From an uncultured Saprospiraceae bacterium (lineage in GTDB: Bacteria > Bacteroidota > Bacteroidia > Chitinophagales > Saprospiraceae), in assembly GCA_938007965.1 (NCBI GenBank), contig CALLMH010000040.1:18532-82531 (forward strand): 64,000 nt of DNA, in the 5' to 3' direction. A program made the position numbers and the translations under genes. Shown here in pieces: positions 52,888 through 61,041 of the stretch. The first letter of the stretch is position 1. Each line of letters opens with the position of its first letter. Under the pieces are notes generated by a model, which saw nothing but the letters and a program-made list of their open reading frames with translations, made no database searches and was not told the DNA's origin.

Positions 52888-53330
52888 ATCTGTATTTCGA
52901 ATTGGACTGCCTTTTCAACTTTCCAAAAATATTCTGTGATGACAAAAATAGAATTTAAATTGTGTAGTAGAAGGTTTATTATTGAACTAACTTATCATTA
53001 TAGCTTGGATTTATTTAATTGAATAAGACTGCGTTCTTAAAGGGGTAAGTGCGGAGATTCCTCTGGGTAGAAACTACTGTATAAGTTTCTTTAGGACATT
53101 CAGATCTATAGATTATTCCTTAGTGCCTATGATCATATAGGTACGTACACTATGGATTTTCATAATCACTAACTTTTAGGTTGACTATACGCTGGGCGAT
53201 TTTTCAATCACTGTACTGACCGATTAGCACTGAAAGCAAATATGAAATGGGAGAATGTTTATTTACATCCTTAAGAGGATACGATTTAAAATATTATGAA
53301 CTTGGTTCTAAGAATGTAAATTTTCAATAT
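52888..53330. other. Intergenic region between the SNF2 and GntR genes
   Basis: A 443-bp stretch with no credible gene. It holds the SNF2 -7 box near its left end, a short perfect hairpin (ATCCT-taag-AGGAT) near 53270, and near 53209 a partial resemblance to the locus operator (CTGTACT) without the -7 spacing seen at the three real copies. Confidence 0.4.
52943..52950 (-). promoter_or_regulatory. -7 box of the SNF2 gene
   Basis: TATTTTTG on the minus strand matches TAnnTTTG, 56 bp before the ATG at 52887. Confidence 0.4.
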
Positions 53331-54380
53331 CTAAGCTGAATAGCGATTGATGAAATTAAAATCATTTTTCTCTGTATGCGGTTGCTTATTCAAAATCATC
53401 TTTGCTGCGGTACTTCCCATTTTTTTGAAGTCTGTACTTATCACGGTAATACCTAGTAGCTCTTTTAGTGGAGTATCATTGTAAGATATAATACCAATAT
53501 CTTCACCTAGTTTGAAATGTCGATCTCTAGCTTGTTTGACCAAACTCACTAAATCCTGTTCTTGAATAATAATGTACAAATCTTTTATTTGTAACTCCAT
53601 ACTATCATATATTTCATCGAGAACTTCATACTCTAGTTCGTTTTTAAGACAGAATTTTCTGAAGCCATTTACAATTTCTTGTGGATAAGGATAAATAGCT
53701 TTACTAGGATAGACCAATATTACTTTTTTATATTTTTTTATTTGTTCCATCCCAGAGTCTAGAGCTGTAAAGATATCGTTCGTAAAATCTTGATATACTT
53801 TGATGAATGAATTAGAAAGGCTTTTTACCTCTCTGTCCAAGATGATCAATTTTTTTTCGGGTAATTCTTGTATCGCTTCTAGAATTTTTTTGGAACAGAC
53901 TACATGCTGAAATTTCTCATTCCTGAAGTGAGGCATTATTACATAATAGCTGTAGTCTTTTTTCTTTTTATTTAAAATTTTAATAAAAACATCAGGTTCG
54001 CAATGGTATATATCTAGATCCACAGATGCGTGAGTACCGAGAGTCTCAACAAATGCATTATAAATACGCATCTTGTAGGAACTGAGTTTATTGATTAAAA
54101 ACAGAATATTGAGCTTTATGGACATGTCCGTTTTAGTAACATAAAATCCCTTTCCCTTTACTGATACTATGATGTTTTGTGCCCTCAATAGACTATACGC
54201 TTTTTCGACAGTATCTCTTGATAAATTGCACATCTCACTTACCGCATTGATAGAGAGTATTTTATCTCCCATCAGCAATTTTTCCTCATTGATGGCTCGG
54301 ATGATAGAATCCATAACCTGTTTGTATTTGGGGACTCTAGAGGATTCGTTAATATTTATATATTCGTTTTTTTTAATCAT
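53331..54380 (-). CDS. GntR/LacI-hybrid transcriptional regulator of the polysaccharide locus
   Basis: DNA-binding regulator with an N-terminal GntR winged helix (residues about 10-80: VPKYKQVMDSIIRAINEEKL, then INAVSEMCNLSRDTVEKAYS and VSVKGKGFYV). A periplasmic-binding-protein-like sensor domain of LacI type (about 90-345) follows and probably binds a sugar released by the locus. The start is the ATG at 54380; a TTG 12 codons earlier lies in the promoter. The gene is divergent from the GH3 operon. A 21-bp element found three times in this locus abuts its -7 box, which suggests that it binds its own promoter. The ligand is unknown; rhamnose or a rhamnose oligosaccharide is plausible. Confidence 0.82.
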   Translation of the reverse strand: MIKKNEYININESSRVPKYKQVMDSIIRAINEEKLLMGDKILSINAVSEMCNLSRDTVEKAYSLLRAQNIIVSVKGKGFYVTKTDMSIKLNILFLINKLSSYKMRIYNAFVETLGTHASVDLDIYHCEPDVFIKILNKKKKDYSYYVIMPHFRNEKFQHVVCSKKILEAIQELPEKKLIILDREVKSLSNSFIKVYQDFTNDIFTALDSGMEQIKKYKKVILVYPSKAIYPYPQEIVNGFRKFCLKNELEYEVLDEIYDSMELQIKDLYIIIQEQDLVSLVKQARDRHFKLGEDIGIISYNDTPLKELLGITVISTDFKKMGSTAAKMILNKQPHTEKNDFNFINRYSA

Positions 54381-54413
54381 TCTTTTATTGACTATTTGGT
54401 TGAGTTCCTTGCT

Positions 54414-54421
54414 CAAAGATA
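54414..54421 (-). promoter_or_regulatory. -7 box of the GntR gene
   Basis: TATCTTTG on the minus strand matches TAnnTTTG and lies 34 bp before the ATG at 54380. The 21-bp operator begins on the very next base upstream, so a bound protein would occupy the gap between the -7 and -33 positions. Confidence 0.55.
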
Positions 54422-54442
54422 GAACCGTATAGTACAGGATGC
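54422..54442 (+). promoter_or_regulatory. Locus operator, copy A (GntR/GH3 divergent region)
   Basis: The core GTATAGTACAGGAT is shared exactly with copy B at 60346-60366, 5.9 kb away. It ends 19 bp before the -7 box of the GH3 operon and, on the other strand, touches the -7 box of the GntR gene. The centre GTACTATAC (minus strand) has the GT-n5-AC form expected for GntR operators. Confidence 0.7.
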
Positions 54443-54461
54443 GCTACCTTTTTAAAGAAAT

Positions 54462-54469
54462 TATATTTA
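54462..54469 (+). promoter_or_regulatory. -7 box of the GH3-hydrolase-sulfatase operon
   Basis: TATATTTA differs from TAnnTTTG at the last base. It lies exactly 19 bp after operator copy A, the same spacing as at copies B and C. Use of it predicts a leader of about 300 bases to the GH3 ATG at 54781. That leader is otherwise featureless apart from a small hairpin (ATCTTC-gtt-GAAGAT near 54585). Confidence 0.5.
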
Positions 54470-54780
54470 TAAATCGAAAAGTAATTAAAATAACAGAAAA
54501 TCCAAATGAGAATATCTAAGTAATTCTTTCGGTTCTTAGCTAAATCTTATGCTTTGTGCTGTAGGGAACATTTTGTTGAGATTATCTTCGTTGAAGATCT
54601 GTGGATTTAAAACTCCCTTTTAGTATAGAAACTTTAAATACACTTAGAAGAAATGGGGAAAACACGATCAGAGGCAATCTTAAAGATATTATGACTGAAA
54701 GTCGAAAAGCGGGTAATCCATGTATGACAATAATAAAAAAATAAGCACTCAAAGTTAAAAACAGTCTTAAATTCAAATAA

Positions 54781-56937
54781 ATGAAAAATCAACTCCTTCT
54801 ATTTCTTGCAATTGCCATGCTATCTAGTTGCCAATTCCACAAGAAAAATCAAAAAGAGAACATAGCGGAATCAGAAATTTCCAATAAAGTAAAGTCGCTC
54901 ATCGCACAAATGACTTTAGAAGAAAAAATTGCTGAATTAACACAAGATGCACCAGCGAATGATAGACTGGGAATACCGTTTATGAAGTTTGGAGAAGGGC
55001 TGCATGGACTATGGTATGACGGTGTGACAGTATATCCCCAAGCGATAGCGTGCGGATCCACTTGGGATCCAAAACTGATAGAGAAGATGGCCTCCCAGAC
55101 AGCAAAGGAGGCTCGAGCATTAAATATTACCCATTGCTATTCGCCAAATCTAGATGTTGTTTCAGGTGATGCGAGATATGGAAGGGTAGAAGAGTCCTAT
55201 GGCGAAGATCCTTATCTCGTATCTAGGATGGGTGTAGCTTTCATACAAGGTATGCAAGGAATGGGGAAGGAGCAGTTTGACGAAAATCATATCCTGACCA
55301 CAGCAAAGCACTTTGTTGGATATCCTGAAAATCGTAGAGGTATCAATGGTGGTTTTAGTGATATGTCTGAGCGGCGGTTGAGAGAGGTGTTTCTCCCACC
55401 ATTTGAGGCAGCGGTAAAGGAAGCACAAGTCGGATGTATTATGCCAGGACATCAGGATTTTAATGGAGTGCCATGTCATATGAATACTTGGTTGTTGGAT
55501 GATGTTTTGCGTGGTGAGATGGGATTCGATGGATTTGTAGTTTCGGATAATAATGACGTTGCGAGATTGGAGACCATGCATTATATTGCTAAAAATAGAG
55601 CCGAAGCGGCTATTCTAGGTTTGAAAGCAGGTGTCGATATGGATTTGGTTTTAGGTAAAGACTTGAAATATTATGCGTACCATTCCACGGTTTTGAAAGA
55701 TACTTTAGAAAAAAATCCTGCACTCATAAAATATGTCGATGAAGCTGCCTCCCGAATCCTGACTGCTAAATTTAAATTGGGTTTATTCGGATCAAAGCTA
55801 AAAGAAGCAAAAACCGATACTATAGTAAGCACTCCAGAACATCAGGACTATGCCTACGAAATGGCTCAAAAAGCAATCATCTTATTGAAAAATGATAATA
55901 ATGTTTTGCCATTGGATATGACTAAAATACGATCATTGGCCGTGATTGGTCCCAATGCTACCGAAGAAAAACCGAAGAAGGGAACCTATTCTTTGCTAGG
56001 AGGGTACTCTGGCTTACCGCCATATTATGTCTCTGCTTTGGAGGGGATTACTAAGAAAGTAGACGGTAAAGTCAAAATCAATTATGCCCAAGGATGTCAA
56101 TTGTTGAATAACTCAAAAGAGGGATTCCCAGAAGCCATAGCGGCAGCAGAACAGTCAGATGCAGTCATATTGTTGGTGGGAGGCTCTCGTAAAACGGGTG
56201 GTGAAGGAATAGATCGATCTTCGCTAGATTTGTTTGGAGTACAAAATGAATTGGTCGAAGCGATTCACGAAACTGGTAAACCTGTTATTGTCGTATTGAT
56301 GAATGGTCGTCCGTTGACGATCAACTACATCGCTGAAAATATTCCATCCGTTTTAGAAACCTGGTACTTGGGTATGCGTTCTGGAGATGCGATTGCTGAT
56401 GCTATATTTGGCGATGTAAATCCTGGAGGAAAATTGACGGTTTCATTCCCTCGTACAGTCGGCCAAATTCCTGTGACTTATCTAGAACGCCCTGATTTTA
56501 TAGGCTCTGGAAAAGGAATGTATAAATTTGAAGACAAATCACCTTTATTTCCTTTTGGTTTTGGATTGAGCTATACTACTTTCGAATACAGTGAGCCAAA
56601 ATTAGATAGTGAAAGCATTACAACCAATGGTGCTACCAAAGTATCAGTTCGAGTAACTAATACGGGGCAGCGAGAAGGCGATGAGGTCGTACAGATGTAT
56701 GTCAGGGATGATTTTGCTTCTGTAGGTCGGTACCTCAAGATGCTAAAAGGTTTTGAACGGATCACTTTAAAACCAGGTGAGACAAAGACAGTTTCTTTCG
56801 ACTTAGGATTCGATGAGCTTTTCTTGTATGATCAGAAAATGAAGAAAGTAGTGGAACCAGGAGATTTTACGATTTCGGTTGGAGCCTCCTCTATGAAAAA
56901 GGATTTGAAAGAGGTGAAGCTTACGGTTATTGATTAG
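54781..56937 (+). CDS. GH3-family glycoside hydrolase, lipoprotein
   Basis: Retaining exo-glycosidase, probably a beta-glucosidase or beta-xylosidase, on the cell surface or in the periplasm. The lipoprotein signal ends at Cys17 (MLSSC). The GH3 N-terminal barrel contains VESYGEDPYLVSRMG, TAKHFVGYPENRRG and the nucleophile Asp near residue 256 in GFVVSDNNDV, where many relatives have SDW. The GH3 C-terminal sandwich (KAIILLKNDNNVLPLD and onward) and a fibronectin-III-like domain (about 620-718, VRVTNTGQREGDEVVQMYV) complete it. At 718 residues it has the standard three-domain layout. It is first in an operon with the nucleoside-hydrolase-like gene and the sulfatase. Confidence 0.92.
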   Translation: MKNQLLLFLAIAMLSSCQFHKKNQKENIAESEISNKVKSLIAQMTLEEKIAELTQDAPANDRLGIPFMKFGEGLHGLWYDGVTVYPQAIACGSTWDPKLIEKMASQTAKEARALNITHCYSPNLDVVSGDARYGRVEESYGEDPYLVSRMGVAFIQGMQGMGKEQFDENHILTTAKHFVGYPENRRGINGGFSDMSERRLREVFLPPFEAAVKEAQVGCIMPGHQDFNGVPCHMNTWLLDDVLRGEMGFDGFVVSDNNDVARLETMHYIAKNRAEAAILGLKAGVDMDLVLGKDLKYYAYHSTVLKDTLEKNPALIKYVDEAASRILTAKFKLGLFGSKLKEAKTDTIVSTPEHQDYAYEMAQKAIILLKNDNNVLPLDMTKIRSLAVIGPNATEEKPKKGTYSLLGGYSGLPPYYVSALEGITKKVDGKVKINYAQGCQLLNNSKEGFPEAIAAAEQSDAVILLVGGSRKTGGEGIDRSSLDLFGVQNELVEAIHETGKPVIVVLMNGRPLTINYIAENIPSVLETWYLGMRSGDAIADAIFGDVNPGGKLTVSFPRTVGQIPVTYLERPDFIGSGKGMYKFEDKSPLFPFGFGLSYTTFEYSEPKLDSESITTNGATKVSVRVTNTGQREGDEVVQMYVRDDFASVGRYLKMLKGFERITLKPGETKTVSFDLGFDELFLYDQKMKKVVEPGDFTISVGASSMKKDLKEVKLTVID

Positions 56938-57002
56938 ATATTGACAGCATGAACGATTCAAAAATAAATAGCTAAGTATTCTTACTAGAAAACAAAAAAA
57001 TC

Positions 57003-57854
57003 ATGAATAGAATAATAGTCCTCTTTTTGAGTTTAGCTTTTACAACATCGGTCATGAGACCGATGACATCCATAGATATAGCACCTCCCGCTGGAAGACT
57101 AGCTATAGTGGCAGATGGTAACTCTCCTGATCCCGATGACTTAGGAGGCACAGCTGTATCTATCGCCTTGTTGCGCGCATCTGGATTGGAGGATCGTTTA
57201 GTACATTATTCTCATAGTTGTGATTTGGTAAAGAATCAACCTAATATTTCAGCAAGAGAAGAAAGGGAACGCCATGCTCTGATGCAATCAAGCTGTGATA
57301 TCACGGCTAGGCGTTGGGGTGGTTTCGATGATCTTACTTTTTATGATGCAAAATGGCAGTTAGACGAAACTATTCAAGATTTGTGCAAGGCAATCCATGT
57401 CTCTACTGCAGAAGATCCTCTTTGGATTATAGAAGCTGGAGAGCCCGATGTCATTGGGATGGCTTTGTCTGCTACACCCAGAGACAAGCACCAATATGTG
57501 AAGGTGGTGACACATCACCCTGCAAATGATAATGCTGGGGATCTATATTCTTGGCAACAAATATTGGACTTTGGGGTCGAAGAAGTAAGAATCCCCGACC
57601 AAAATACGCATCTTAAAGTGAAAATCAACGAATGGGATTGGGCACGAGATCATCCAGATGCTCGTCTGCAGCAAGTTTGGCTGCAAGGGAAAATAGCGGA
57701 GGTGGATAATGTGGTCAAATTTCAAAAAGGTAAATGGGATTGTTCTGATGCCGGGATGGTGCTTTATTGGATTACTGGAGCTACAAATGGCGGATTGGAA
57801 GAGGGTAGTGTGAGTGATGTCAAAACACTATTATTGGATTATGTAGAACGTTAG
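57003..57854 (+). CDS. Secreted nucleoside-hydrolase-like protein of unknown function
   Basis: A 283-residue exported protein (weak signal peptide, residues 1-17). The segment RLAIVADGNSPDPDDLGGTA resembles the calcium-binding Asp cluster (DxDxGxDD) at the start of inosine-uridine hydrolases and of the Sde182-type domain. LWIIEAGEPDVIGMAL and the C-terminal CSDAGMVLYWITGATNGG would be the matching later strands. This is distant similarity and the substrate is unlikely to be a nucleoside. It lies between a GH3 enzyme and a sulfatase (64 and 26 bp gaps), so a role in breaking down the same glycan is likely (inference). Confidence 0.55.
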   Translation: MNRIIVLFLSLAFTTSVMRPMTSIDIAPPAGRLAIVADGNSPDPDDLGGTAVSIALLRASGLEDRLVHYSHSCDLVKNQPNISAREERERHALMQSSCDITARRWGGFDDLTFYDAKWQLDETIQDLCKAIHVSTAEDPLWIIEAGEPDVIGMALSATPRDKHQYVKVVTHHPANDNAGDLYSWQQILDFGVEEVRIPDQNTHLKVKINEWDWARDHPDARLQQVWLQGKIAEVDNVVKFQKGKWDCSDAGMVLYWITGATNGGLEEGSVSDVKTLLLDYVER

Positions 57855-57880
57855 TGAAGCAGTGAAAAAATCAAATTAAT

Positions 57881-59239
57881 ATGAAAAACGGAGAAACGTT
57901 ATTATTTGGCTTATTAGCTATTTTTGTTTTCATTTCCTGCGGTAAATCCAAACAGGTCTATTCACAAAGGTTGGAAGGAGTTAACATTCAACGAACAGAA
58001 GAAAAATTACCCAATATTGTCTTTATCCTTTCTGACGACCAGTCTTGGACAGATTATGGTTTTATGGATCATCCGCACATTGAAACACCCAATCTTGATA
58101 AATTATCCAGAGAGAGTCTGACATTTGCCCAAGCTTACGTACCTACTTCGTTATGTTCGCCGTCGCTTGCTTCTATAATAACGGGACTATATCCTCGCCA
58201 TCATTTAGTACTTGGCAATGATAGGGTCCTTCCTACTGATGTATTGCCCAAAGATAAATCTGCCAAGCGAGCGATCACCGCTAAAAATTATAGGCCAGTC
58301 ATCGAGAATTTTAAAAGTCTAAATACATTACCTGATCTTCTCAAAGAAAAAGATTATATCTCCTTTCAGACTGGTAAATGGTGGTTAGGTAATCATGCTA
58401 ACGGTGGATTTGATTATGGAATGACCCATGGCGACGTCAAAAGAGGAGGGAGGCACGGAGATAACGGTTTGAAAATAGGTCGCCAAGGAATGGATACACT
58501 CTATAGTTATATAGATATGGCATTGGATAAGGAAAAACCCTTCTTTATGTGGTATGCTCCGTACTTACCACATAGACCACACAATCCACCAGATAGTCTT
58601 TTGCAAAAGTATCTACCCAAAGCACCTACAGAATATGTAGCAAAATATTGGGCGATGTGTGAATGGTTTGATATTACCTGCGGTCAATTAATGGATTATA
58701 TAGAATCGAAAAAGCAAACGAATAATACGATATTCGTATATGTATGTGATAACGGATGGGTGCAAAATGAAAATAAACCTGGTTACAATAAAAACTCAAA
58801 ACGAGCTCCTTATGATTATGGTATGAGGTCTCCAATTATGTTTAAATGGCAAGGAGAAATCACTCCCAAACTTGATAATCGTTATCTAGTTAGTAGTGTG
58901 GATATAGTACCGACAGTTTTAAATTTATTAGGAATAGAGCAACCTGAAGGTTTAGATGGAATAAATGTATTGGATGAAGCAAAACTGCAGAACCGAAATA
59001 CTATTTTTGGAGAGATTTATGCTCATGATTTTTATACCATAGATAGAAGCCTTTATTATAGAATGGCATTCACGGATCCTTATAAGATTATTATCCCTAA
59101 TGAAAAGAATAAACCAAATGAAGATATTCAATTGTTTGATATCTATAAAGATCCTTTCGAACAAGTAGATTTGGCAGCTAGACTCCCCGAAATAGTGGAA
59201 GAATTAGAAAACAGGATTGACGAATCGTGGAGTAAATAA
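57881..59239 (+). CDS. S1-family sulfatase, lipoprotein, with CSPSL active-site motif
   Basis: Formylglycine-dependent sulfate ester hydrolase. The lipoprotein signal ends FISC. The alkaline-phosphatase-like core starts PNIVFILSDDQSWTDYG (metal Asp-Asp), and the catalytic Cys92 is in TSLCSPSLASIITG. The Arg normally at the fifth position of CxPSR is Leu96 here. Later come the Lys of TGKWWLGNHANGG, the PHRPHNPP His and the metal ligands in YVCDNGWV. The 452-residue length is normal. It is last in the GH3 operon and is followed by a strong terminator. It probably removes sulfate from an algal polysaccharide, perhaps rhamnose sulfate. Confidence 0.9.
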   Translation: MKNGETLLFGLLAIFVFISCGKSKQVYSQRLEGVNIQRTEEKLPNIVFILSDDQSWTDYGFMDHPHIETPNLDKLSRESLTFAQAYVPTSLCSPSLASIITGLYPRHHLVLGNDRVLPTDVLPKDKSAKRAITAKNYRPVIENFKSLNTLPDLLKEKDYISFQTGKWWLGNHANGGFDYGMTHGDVKRGGRHGDNGLKIGRQGMDTLYSYIDMALDKEKPFFMWYAPYLPHRPHNPPDSLLQKYLPKAPTEYVAKYWAMCEWFDITCGQLMDYIESKKQTNNTIFVYVCDNGWVQNENKPGYNKNSKRAPYDYGMRSPIMFKWQGEITPKLDNRYLVSSVDIVPTVLNLLGIEQPEGLDGINVLDEAKLQNRNTIFGEIYAHDFYTIDRSLYYRMAFTDPYKIIIPNEKNKPNEDIQLFDIYKDPFEQVDLAARLPEIVEELENRIDESWSK

Positions 59240-59285
59240 AAAAGGTAACTACTTAGCACTCTGAGCTAAATAGTTACCTTTTTAA
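59238..59285. terminator. Bidirectional terminator between the sulfatase and the minus-strand unit
   Basis: A long stem (AAAAAGGTAACTA with TAGTTACCTTTTT, plus inner TTAGC/GCTAA) is flanked by A and T runs, so it can work on both strands of this convergent junction. Confidence 0.9.
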
Positions 59286-59311
59286 TCTTCTTAATTAGAA
59301 AGAAAGGAAGA

Positions 59312-60211
59312 TTAGTTTACTTCCATTTTTTCTTGAGTTGTATCTGACCATCTGATCTGAGCTCTTCCTCCTTTAACTCTATATGCACCATATCTAATTT
59401 TAGATTGTGTGGCTCTCTCAGCTTCTGGAATATTCCAAGAGAAGGTTTCATCTCCGATTACAGCATCTGCATAGTGTATTTTTTCTTCAGGGTTATCTGG
59501 GTCAGCTCTAAATCCTACTTCCAGTACGATTTCTGTAGGTCTGTTTTTAGGTACATTCGTAAGGTAGACAACTTCTCTTCCTCCAACACCTTCTCCTCCT
59601 CTGAACTTAATTTGTTCTCTGTAGATGTCGAATGATTGCTGTATTTCATTCCCTTCAGTATCTGTTCCATAGACTGGTTTTGCTAGATATAAGCAGATCG
59701 CAGGGTCCGGTGATCCTCCGCCTCCAGTATGCTTTCCTTTAGCTTGCATGATGTATGTACCATCATTGCTATCTCCAGAGGTATCACCTACTTCTAGAAT
59801 TCTTACCGTTGCACTAAACCTTGTAAAGCTTCCTATCCCAGTAGTTCCTACTGTACTTAGTGCTCGTTCAATTCTAGGTTGTAATGTACCAGCTGCGTCC
59901 ATATGATTAGAACCGTCAGTTATGTTATAGATACCCCAGATTTTATCAAAAATAAAACTTTCTTTATAATCTGCATAACAGCTTCTATCATCAATGGCCC
60001 CTACATTGCTAGGATCATCTATATCTTCATCTCTAGTAGTATTGGTACCTTCTTCAGTGCAAGTTTCGAATTCGCCAACAACTTCATCACTATCTATTTC
60101 GATTATCATAGGTTGATCCATCATTGGTTCTTCTTCTTTTTGACAAGAAAAGAGAGATAGAAAAACAAATAGCATTGCGATTTTTCCTAGATTAAAATTT
60201 ATACTTTTCAT
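59312..60211 (-). CDS. Lipoprotein with jelly-roll features, possible polysaccharide lyase
   Basis: Lipoprotein (lipobox LFSC) with an acidic linker to about residue 80, then a beta-rich domain. Strands [20 protein letters not shown] and [18 protein letters not shown] resemble the central QIH strand and the YFKAGxY strand of alginate-lyase-2-type jelly rolls, and Tyr or His there could be catalytic. I cannot assign a family; it could equally be a glycan-binding protein. It has its own promoter with operator copy B and sits with rhaM, a CBM6-like gene and a rhamnosidase, so it probably acts on the same glycan. Confidence 0.55.
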   Translation of the reverse strand: MKSINFNLGKIAMLFVFLSLFSCQKEEEPMMDQPMIIEIDSDEVVGEFETCTEEGTNTTRDEDIDDPSNVGAIDDRSCYADYKESFIFDKIWGIYNITDGSNHMDAAGTLQPRIERALSTVGTTGIGSFTRFSATVRILEVGDTSGDSNDGTYIMQAKGKHTGGGGSPDPAICLYLAKPVYGTDTEGNEIQQSFDIYREQIKFRGGEGVGGREVVYLTNVPKNRPTEIVLEVGFRADPDNPEEKIHYADAVIGDETFSWNIPEAERATQSKIRYGAYRVKGGRAQIRWSDTTQEKMEVN

Positions 60212-60318
60212 ATGTTTATTTTTTAGAGACTTTTAACGAATTAAGCTTTGTTATTTTTAGCTTCTAAATCTTATAAGTCGGCTCGTTGATTAAACTTTAA
60301 ATTTTTTATTTCTTTTTA

Positions 60319-60326
60319 CAAATATA
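60319..60326 (-). promoter_or_regulatory. -7 box of the jelly-roll lipoprotein gene
   Basis: TATATTTG on the minus strand is a perfect match, exactly 19 bp after operator copy B and about 108 bp before the ATG. Confidence 0.6.
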
Positions 60327-60345
60327 AATCTATAACGAATAGATG

Positions 60346-60366
60346 CTATCCTGTACTATACTGATT
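60346..60366 (-). promoter_or_regulatory. Locus operator, copy B
   Basis: This shares GTATAGTACAGGAT exactly with copy A and 18 of 21 positions with copy C. It ends 19 bp before the -7 box of the jelly-roll lipoprotein gene, covering about -31 to -51. Confidence 0.7.
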
Positions 60367-60434
60367 AGAATAATAATTAGTTGAAAAGTCTTCTACACTA
60401 ACATAATTCGGTAATTAGCCATCATTTCCACAAG

Positions 60435-60749
60435 TCAGGGCATGTAGAATACTTCTTCTAATGGAGTCGAAACGGGCGAATTGTCTAGATTTACTTCCAT
60501 GATGTCTGCCATGAAATCCCACCATTTCTTTACGATTTCATTATTAGCTAGTTCTTGAGATCCACCATTTCCCGATACTTTTTGGAAGGCAAATAATGTA
60601 TGGGTCTCTTCATCGAAAAAAATAGAGTATTCACTTACACCATTGTCTTTGAGCAATTGTTTTAAATCTGGCCACAGTTCATTATGACGTTTTATATAGT
60701 TCTCTTTTTGATCAGGATTTAGTTTCATTTTAAAAGCTAGTCGCTGCAT
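60435..60749 (-). CDS. rhaM: L-rhamnose mutarotase
   Basis: Interconverts the alpha and beta anomers of L-rhamnose so that freed sugar can enter catabolism. The 104-residue protein has the family motifs RLAFKMKLNPDQKENYIKRH with the active-site His, NELWPDLKQLLKDNG, the strand YSIFFDEETHTLFAFQKV and KKWWDFMADIMEVN. Length and motifs are typical of RhaM. It is the clearest evidence that the locus releases rhamnose. A terminator separates it from the CBM6-like gene upstream, so it needs its own promoter or readthrough; no clear -7 box was found. Confidence 0.93.
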   Translation of the reverse strand: MQRLAFKMKLNPDQKENYIKRHNELWPDLKQLLKDNGVSEYSIFFDEETHTLFAFQKVSGNGGSQELANNEIVKKWWDFMADIMEVNLDNSPVSTPLEEVFYMP

Positions 60750-60851
60750 CGTATTTGTATTTTTAGTGGTTACTTTTATATAATATTTATAAGCACTAAC
60801 ACTGTTTATATTTATGTTGGATATACTTATGATATCGTTCCTTTTTTTACA

Positions 60852-60889
60852 TAAAAAAAAGACAATACCATAAAGCTGATATTGTCTTT
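60852..60889 (-). terminator. Rho-independent terminator of the CBM6/T9SS gene
   Basis: On the minus strand AAAGACAATA and TATTGTCTTT form a 10-bp stem with a 12-base loop, followed by an uninterrupted T run. It lies about 150 bp after the stop at 61042. Confidence 0.85.
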
Positions 60890-61041
60890 CTTTGTCTTAT
60901 GTAGTTAAGTGATTTAAGTCCCTCATCTTAGCACTTGTAAGTCAGTGAATCATTGGATTTTTACCTTGAAAACAAGTACTTACAACTAATTATAATATTA
61001 AATTCACTTCGATTTGCAAATACTAGCCAATGAAGTAAAGA

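Noticed and set aside
53205..53235. Fourth copy of the locus operator near CTGTACTGACCGATT
   Set aside because: Only the CTGTACT core agrees, the right half is shifted, and no -7 box lies 19 bp away on either strand.
54597..54752. Open frame in the GH3 leader (SIETLNTLRRNGENTIRGNL and onward)
   Set aside because: It has no start codon near its beginning and no recognised family; AT-rich leaders often read open by chance.
54582..54776. 64-residue hydrophobic frame on the minus strand
   Set aside because: It lies antisense to the GH3 leader, overlaps the frame above and has no promoter or context.
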